From assembly GCF_031624395.1 (NCBI RefSeq), contig NZ_JAMQON010000002.1:310001-374000 (forward strand): 64,000 nucleotides of DNA, written 5' to 3'. Under the pieces are notes generated by a model. It was not told the DNA's origin, searched no databases, and saw nothing but the letters and a program-made list of their open reading frames with translations. Within the stretch, counting starts at the first letter, position 1, and each line of letters starts with the position of its first letter. Origin of the DNA: Halomicroarcula saliterrae. Its GTDB lineage: Archaea > Halobacteriota > Halobacteria > Halobacteriales > Haloarculaceae. Positions 59,738-64,000 of the stretch are shown here, in pieces. The translations under genes and the position numbers were made by a program.

Positions 59738-60442
59738 ATGAGCGGGTCATTTGGTGAACAGGCCGTCAACGCTACGGAAACAATCGACCAGAACCTGAAC
59801 AAGATAATCGGGATAGCCACCGGACTCGTCGCAGTCAACATCCTGTTGCTGCTGGCGCTGTCGTTCGTGCCGCCGGTGGTCGCGCTGGGGAGGGTCCTGT
59901 TCGGGAACTTCTTCCTCGGAATCGCCGTCTTCGCCGTCACCGTCGGGGGCGGCTCGTGGGTCGCGAGCAAGGGGACCCAGCGCGGGAGTCTCCCGCTCGC
60001 GGGGGCCGGCGTCACGCTGACGCAGGTCGGGTACGCCCTCTTCGGAGCGACGATACTGGGCGGAGTGGCGGCGGCCCTCAAACTGACCGCCGTCGGCATC
60101 TCAGTCGTCGTTACCGCCGGTATCACCGGCGCGGTCGCCTACGTGGTGTTCACGACGAACAGGGACTTCTCCAGCTGGCAGAACTACTCTTTCTACTGTT
60201 TCATCGGCGGGTTCGCGGTCGGGGCGGTCGGGTTCTTCGTCTTCCAGCCGCTCGTCATACTCGCCAGCCTCATCTTCTTCGCCGCGTTCATCGTCAGCCT
60301 CACCTACGAGATCTGGGCGGTCAAGCAGAACCGCTACGCCAGCGACCTGCGCAACGCTATCGGCATCTACGTCGCCGTCATGGGCGTGTTCGTCAACGTG
60401 CTCCTCTGGGTGCTTCGCATCCTCGAACTGCTCGACGCCTGA
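59738..60442 (+). CDS. BI-1/YccA-like seven-helix membrane protein
   Basis: The 234-residue protein has seven predicted helices and a C-terminal VKQNRYASDLRNAIGIYVAVMGVFVNVLLWVLRILELL segment (given in part), where an Asp next to a Tyr and helix end fits the Bax-inhibitor-1 family. BI-1-like proteins modulate ion leak or cell stress. The start after TCGGT is chosen over the upstream in-frame ATG by membrane topology. Confidence 0.75.
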   Translation: MSGSFGEQAVNATETIDQNLNKIIGIATGLVAVNILLLLALSFVPPVVALGRVLFGNFFLGIAVFAVTVGGGSWVASKGTQRGSLPLAGAGVTLTQVGYALFGATILGGVAAALKLTAVGISVVVTAGITGAVAYVVFTTNRDFSSWQNYSFYCFIGGFAVGAVGFFVFQPLVILASLIFFAAFIVSLTYEIWAVKQNRYASDLRNAIGIYVAVMGVFVNVLLWVLRILELLDA

Positions 60443-60591
60443 GCGGACAGCGAGAGCGGTTTGGGACGGACGCACATCACCGACGCCGGGCTGCTGGACC
60501 GCATCGTGCGCTGGCGAAACGGGAACTAGACGGCCCGAGAACGGTGCTGCAGGGCCGAAGATTCAAGCCCGCCGGCAGTGCCAGTGCACGT

Positions 60592-61023
60592 ATGAGCAAG
60601 CGTATTCTCGTCCCGGTCGACGGCTCCGAGCAGGCCGCGGTGGCCACGGCGTTCGCGGCCGAGAACTTCCCCGACGCGACGCTGGTACTCTTTCACGTCA
60701 TCAACCCCGCCGAGGCGGGCTACAGCGCGCAGGCGTCCGTGCCGTCCTTCTCCGAGGAGTGGTACGAACAGAAGCAGACGGAGGCCCGGGAACGGTTCGA
60801 CGAGCTGGCGGCCGTCGCCCGCGAGGCCGGCGTCGAGACGGTCGAGCGGGTGGTAGAGGTCGGCCGCCCGACCAAGACCATCGTCGAATACGCCGAGGAG
60901 AACGACATCGACCAGATCGTCATGGGAAGTCACGGCCGGTCGGGGATGTCCAGAATTCTGCTGGGTAGCGTCGCCGAAATCGTCGTTCGGCGAGCGACCG
61001 TTCCGGTGACTGTCGTGCGGTGA
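60592..61023 (+). CDS. Universal stress protein A-like
   Basis: The 143-residue single UspA domain has a complete nucleotide-binding loop near its end (MGSHGRSGMSRILLGSVAEIVVRRATVPV), so it should bind ATP, unlike many degenerate copies. It is convergent with a second UspA gene at 61160, with a 34-base tandem repeat between them. Confidence 0.92.
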   Translation: MSKRILVPVDGSEQAAVATAFAAENFPDATLVLFHVINPAEAGYSAQASVPSFSEEWYEQKQTEARERFDELAAVAREAGVETVERVVEVGRPTKTIVEYAEENDIDQIVMGSHGRSGMSRILLGSVAEIVVRRATVPVTVVR

Positions 61024-61051
61024 GCGGCGCCGAGTCCGTGTGACTCACTCA

Positions 61052-61168
61052 CCGCGAATCTGCGTGAGAAAGCGCGGCTGTATTGCCGCGAATCTGCGTG
61101 AGAAAGCGCGGCTGTATTGCCGCGCTTACGCGTGAGAGAGCGCGGCTCACCTGCCGCGCTCACGCGTG
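61052..61168. repeat. 34-base tandem repeat of phased hairpins between two UspA genes
   Basis: Three complete 34-base units (61052-61085, 61086-61119, 61120-61153) are followed by a partial fourth reaching 61168. Units one and two are identical; unit three is diverged. At each unit border a GCGCGGC arm pairs with GCCGCG(C/A), giving 6-7 base-pair stems with 6-base loops (TGTATT twice, TCACCT once). The array overlaps the last codons of the minus-strand UspA gene. Confidence 0.88.
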
Positions 61169-61603
61169 CCGTATTATATACACGTCGTACCCCGGGTCCT
61201 CCGAGACGGGGGCGCCGACACTCGACACCGGCGAGGAGACGCGCCCGGCGTTCTCGCTGCCGATGAAGACGACGGAGGCCTCGACGTCGTGGGCGACCGC
61301 GCGGATGGTCCGTATCACGTCGGTCGTGATGGAGGCCATCGAACTCACGTCCTCGGGAATCTCGTAGCGGAAGTCGGCCTCGGGGGCGATGTCCGCGACG
61401 CGGTCGCGGAGCCGGTCGGCGATGGCGTCCGGGTCGAACGGGTCGTCGGCGTCGAGCCAGTTCCGCGAGAGTGCGTACTCCGGCTCGTCGGGGACGACCG
61501 TCAGCGCGACCACGTCCTCGCCGGTGAACTCCGCGAACTCGGTGGCGCGTTCGAGGGCGGCTTCCGAGAGCTCCGAGCCGTCGAAGGGGACGAGTAGCGT
61601 CAT
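61160..61603 (-). CDS. Universal stress protein-like, diverged nucleotide loop
   Basis: The 147-residue UspA-fold protein begins MTLLVPFDGSELSEAALERA. The C-terminal nucleotide loop is altered (FIGSENAGRVSSPVSSVGAP in place of the GxxGxxG-S pattern), so ATP binding may be weak or absent. It differs in this respect from the convergent copy at 60592. Final codons lie within the tandem hairpin array. Confidence 0.85.
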   Translation of the reverse strand: MTLLVPFDGSELSEAALERATEFAEFTGEDVVALTVVPDEPEYALSRNWLDADDPFDPDAIADRLRDRVADIAPEADFRYEIPEDVSSMASITTDVIRTIRAVAHDVEASVVFIGSENAGRVSSPVSSVGAPVSEDPGYDVYIIRHA

Positions 61604-61727
61604 ACCCGAGGGTTCGCCGGTCGGACGGATAAAACGTGGTTGCCAGTCGATAGCAGGTGGCCGGTCACACTGTCAGCGACGGACCGGTACTCGCGGTTGC
61701 GCTTTCGGGACGGGTCCAGCAACGGTC

Positions 61728-62795
61728 TCAGAAGATGTTGGCCTGCTGGTAGACGCTGATGCCGTCCATCGTGATCTCGTAGGGTTTGGTCTCCCGGGAG
61801 TGGTTCGCGTTGCGTATCTTCTGTATCTCGACGGCCAGGCGCGTCTCTCGGGTCTCCGAACGGACGTACTGGAGGACGAAGACGGCGTCCGTGAGGTACT
61901 CGATGATACCGTGGCGGGAGGCGTAGGGGTTGTCCTCGCTGGCTTCGGAGGTGAGCATCGTCGTGACGCCGGCGTTTTTCAGCGACCGGGTGAAATCGAA
62001 CACCTCGGTGCGTCGCTTCGCTGGGTTGTCGTACATCATCTCCAGCAGCGAGACGGAGTCGAGCACCAGTCGGTCGGCGTCGAAGTCCTCGATGAGTCCC
62101 GGCAGCTCCCCCCGGATGTTGTCGAGGCTGTTCGCCATCTCCACCGGGTCCAGGTCGATGACGGCCAGCTGGTCGTTGGCCTCGTACTCGTCGAACCCCC
62201 ACTCCCGGTCGTTCGCGGTGTCCATGATAGCGCTGTGGGACTGTTCGAGCGTGATGAACACGCAGTTCTCGCCGTTTTCGAGGCCGTGGTGCAGGAACTG
62301 CAGGCCGAAGGTCGTCTTGCCGGTCCCCGCCGACCCGATGCTGACGATGAGATGGCGACGGGGGATACCGCCCTGTATCATCCGGTCGAGGCCGTCGATA
62401 CCGATGTCGATACGCGGGATGTCGGAGTCGAAGTCCTCGTCCTCGAACTCGGCGGCGCCCCCGCCGCCACCGCCGCTCCCGGCGGACTCGAACGCCGTCG
62501 CGAAGTCGTCACCGAACAGCCCGCCGCCGTCGTCGCCACCGGCCCCGTCGTCCTCGAACGGGCTCGGGCTGTCATCGTCGAACGAGCCGTCGTCCTCGAA
62601 CGGACTCTCCGATTCGGCGTCGCTCGCGAATGGGTCCTCCTCGCCGTCGTCGCCGAAGGGGTTCTCCTCGCCGTCGTCGCCGAAGGGGTCGGCCGTGTCG
62701 CTGCCGGCGGACGTGTCGGTGGAATCGGCCTCTGCCGAGGCCTTGGCGTCCTCTTCGAGCGCGCTCTCGAACCAGTCGTCGTCCCCGTCACTCAT
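61728..62795 (-). CDS. KaiC-like RecA-family ATPase with acidic PF-repeat N-terminus
   Basis: The 355-residue protein has a 120-residue acidic disordered N-terminus built of Asp/Glu-Pro-Phe repeats (DPFGDDGEENPFGDDGEEDP and similar). A KaiC/RecA domain follows, with Walker A GSAGTGKTTFGLQF near 153, catalytic ITLEQ, and Walker B DRLVLDSVSLL. It resembles gas-vesicle or RAD55-type KaiC proteins. PF-type acidic tails often bind partner proteins. The gene is divergent from nadK, which starts about 110 bases away. Confidence 0.85.
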   Translation of the reverse strand: MSDGDDDWFESALEEDAKASAEADSTDTSAGSDTADPFGDDGEENPFGDDGEEDPFASDAESESPFEDDGSFDDDSPSPFEDDGAGGDDGGGLFGDDFATAFESAGSGGGGGGAAEFEDEDFDSDIPRIDIGIDGLDRMIQGGIPRRHLIVSIGSAGTGKTTFGLQFLHHGLENGENCVFITLEQSHSAIMDTANDREWGFDEYEANDQLAVIDLDPVEMANSLDNIRGELPGLIEDFDADRLVLDSVSLLEMMYDNPAKRRTEVFDFTRSLKNAGVTTMLTSEASEDNPYASRHGIIEYLTDAVFVLQYVRSETRETRLAVEIQKIRNANHSRETKPYEITMDGISVYQQANIF

Positions 62796-62905
62796 GTGCG
62801 CGACCACCGGCCACAGGCGCAGGCCATGGGTGCACACTGTCGTGCAGACGGATATAAGCTTGCCGTCGTGCAGGGTTTATATTCGCCCGGCGGGAACGGC
62901 CACCA

Positions 62906-63757
62906 ATGACCGTCGGTATCGTCGCCCAGCGGGACAACGACCGGGCGATGGCGCTCGCGAGCACGCTGGCCGACCGACTCCGGGAGGTGTCGGCGCCGGT
63001 CGCCGTCGACGAGACGACCGGAGCGGCGCTCACGGACCACGAGGCGTGGGACGCGGCCACGCCGTCGACGCGCCCGGTCGACGAGATGCACGAGTGTACC
63101 CTCGTCGTCAGTATCGGCGGCGACGGGACCTTCCTCTATGCCGCCCGCGGTGCGGGGTCGACCCCGATAATGGGCGTCAACCTCGGCGAAGTGGGGTTCC
63201 TGAACGCGCTCGCGCCCGAGGAGGCCGTCGAGACGGTCGTCGCAGAGGTCGAACACATCCAGAAGACCGGGAGCGCGCGGACCCGGGCGATGCCCCGGCT
63301 GCGGGCCAGCGGCGACGACTGGGAGCTCTCGCCCGCGCTCAACGAGGTGGTGGTGCAGGGGTCACACCGCGGGGACGGCGGCGGTGCCGAGTTCGAGATA
63401 CGGGTCGACGGGTCGCTGTACACCCGCGGGCACGCCGACGGGGTGCTCGTGGCGACGCCGACCGGCTCTACCGCCTACAACCTGAGCGAGGGCGGGCCGC
63501 TGGTCCATCCCGAAGTCGGCGGGCTCGTCATCACCGGGATGGCCCAGGCCGACGGGATGCCGCCGCTCGTGGTCGACGTCGACAGCGACGTGACGGTGTC
63601 GCTGTCCGGGACAGAACGCGGCGTCGCCGTCAGCGACGGACGAATCCGCGAGTCGCTGTCGCCACCGGAGACAGTGACGCTGTCGCGGGCAAACGAACCG
63701 ATACGGCTCGCCGGCCCACCGCTCGATTTCTTCACCGCCCTGCGAAAACTGGGGTAG
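62906..63757 (+). CDS. nadK: NAD kinase
   Basis: The 283-residue enzyme phosphorylates NAD+ to NADP+. The motifs are VVSIGGDGTFLYAARG (GGDG, catalytic Asp), ALNEVVVQGS (NE) and the ATP-binding LVATPTGSTAYNLSEGGPLV. It complements nadABC at 44-47.5 kb and supplies NADP to enzymes such as isocitrate dehydrogenase and HMG-CoA reductase. It starts with MTVGIVAQRDN, consistent with the Rossmann-like first strand. Confidence 0.95.
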   Translation: MTVGIVAQRDNDRAMALASTLADRLREVSAPVAVDETTGAALTDHEAWDAATPSTRPVDEMHECTLVVSIGGDGTFLYAARGAGSTPIMGVNLGEVGFLNALAPEEAVETVVAEVEHIQKTGSARTRAMPRLRASGDDWELSPALNEVVVQGSHRGDGGGAEFEIRVDGSLYTRGHADGVLVATPTGSTAYNLSEGGPLVHPEVGGLVITGMAQADGMPPLVVDVDSDVTVSLSGTERGVAVSDGRIRESLSPPETVTLSRANEPIRLAGPPLDFFTALRKLG

Positions 63758-64000
63758 TTACTGTCGGCCGACCGCGTACAGAATCGGCGCGAGCGCGAGC
63801 AGGACCAGCCCGACGAGCTTGTACGCAAACGCCGATGTGAGCAGGCTCCCGGCGTTCGGTTCCATCATCGATGCGGGAATCAGCAGGAGCAAGACACCTA
63901 TCGAGACGGTGTGTGCCCCCAGCATCTTGAGCGAGCGCGTCGGCAGGATGCCGACTGCACCGAGGACGAACCCGAGCAACAGGACATCACCGATGGTGTA
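63758..64000 (-). CDS. C-terminal part of a membrane protein, cut by the window edge
   Basis: The frame stays open to the right edge (reading YTIGDVLLLGFVLG inward), so the start lies beyond the window. The visible 80 codons have three hydrophobic helices ending LLALAPILYAVGRQ. The stop codon abuts the nadK stop with no intervening base. The family is not recognised. Confidence 0.6.
   Translation of the reverse strand, partial: YTIGDVLLLGFVLGAVGILPTRSLKMLGAHTVSIGVLLLLIPASMMEPNAGSLLTSAFAYKLVGLVLLALAPILYAVGRQ

Noticed and set aside
61052-61168. The 34-base repeats considered as a CRISPR array
   Set aside because: The units are directly adjacent with no unique spacers, and no cas gene is nearby.

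Overview
The window is a piece of chromosome from an extremely halophilic archaeon (class Halobacteria). The evidence is high GC content, very acidic proteins, Tat-type secretion signals and lipoboxes, archaeal TATA boxes about 25-30 bases upstream of leaderless starts, and lineage markers: SAMP1, HMG-CoA reductase, archaeal GatD, type II methionine aminopeptidase, HerA/NurA and an archaeal Vms1-like release factor. A Haloarcula-like relative is plausible, but genus is not provable here. No rRNA, tRNA, CRISPR array or intact transposase was seen by eye. Most of the DNA is ordinary, densely packed chromosome. The many long open frames opposite real genes are shadows caused by GC-rich third positions.

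Layout. 1-6.7 kb: gene tail, Tat lipoprotein, HPP/UspA membrane protein, and nucleoside salvage (uridine phosphorylase, DUF63 protein, deoxyribose-phosphate aldolase). 6.8-13.4 kb: MiaB-type tRNA methylthiotransferase; a SELENBP1/methanethiol-oxidase-like protein with ferredoxin and DUF2182 protein; DoxX, CDF transporter, HIT protein, zinc ribbon. 13.6-25.8 kb: methionine aminopeptidase, isoaspartyl peptidase, isocitrate dehydrogenase, a lipoprotein, a coupled pair of TrkA-C membrane proteins, SAMP1, CPBP protease, acetyltransferase, GatD and a winged-helix regulator. 25.8-36.9 kb: repeat-rich secreted protein, DUF1405, DUF5802, Vms1-like factor, a dgcN-dgcA pair, a pseudo-receiver/GAF protein coupled to a KaiC-like protein, peroxiredoxin, a second lipoprotein, a glutamate-cysteine-ligase-like protein with a large acidic insertion, and a degenerate gamma-carbonic anhydrase. 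36.9-49.8 kb: APC-UspA permease with a coupled unknown gene, Lrp regulator, HMG-CoA reductase, PhoD phosphatase, nadABC, kptA and phosphoglycerate mutase.

49.8-52.9 kb is the most accessory-looking stretch. It holds a broken duplicate of a receptor-like protein's cytoplasmic domain, a strong hairpin, an AT-rich control region, an acidic mini-gene coupled to the intact receptor-like gene, a tandem palindrome at a promoter, and a lone IS200/IS605-like right-end hairpin. 52.9-64 kb: calcium/sodium exchanger, NurA, DoxX, Bat-type regulator, EEP nuclease, HerA, BI-1-like protein, two convergent universal stress proteins separated by a 34-base tandem repeat of phased hairpins, a KaiC-like ATPase and NAD kinase.

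Functional themes are NAD supply and use (nadABC, NAD-dependent KptA, NadK), nucleoside catabolism, inferred D-glutamate catabolism (DgcN/DgcA), UspA domains both fused to transporters and free-standing, and double-strand-break processing (NurA/HerA). The best leads for new biology are the 50 kb receptor module with its pseudogene twin, the phased-hairpin repeat near 61.1 kb, the His-rich methanethiol-oxidase-like cluster, and the pseudo-receiver/KaiC-like pair.
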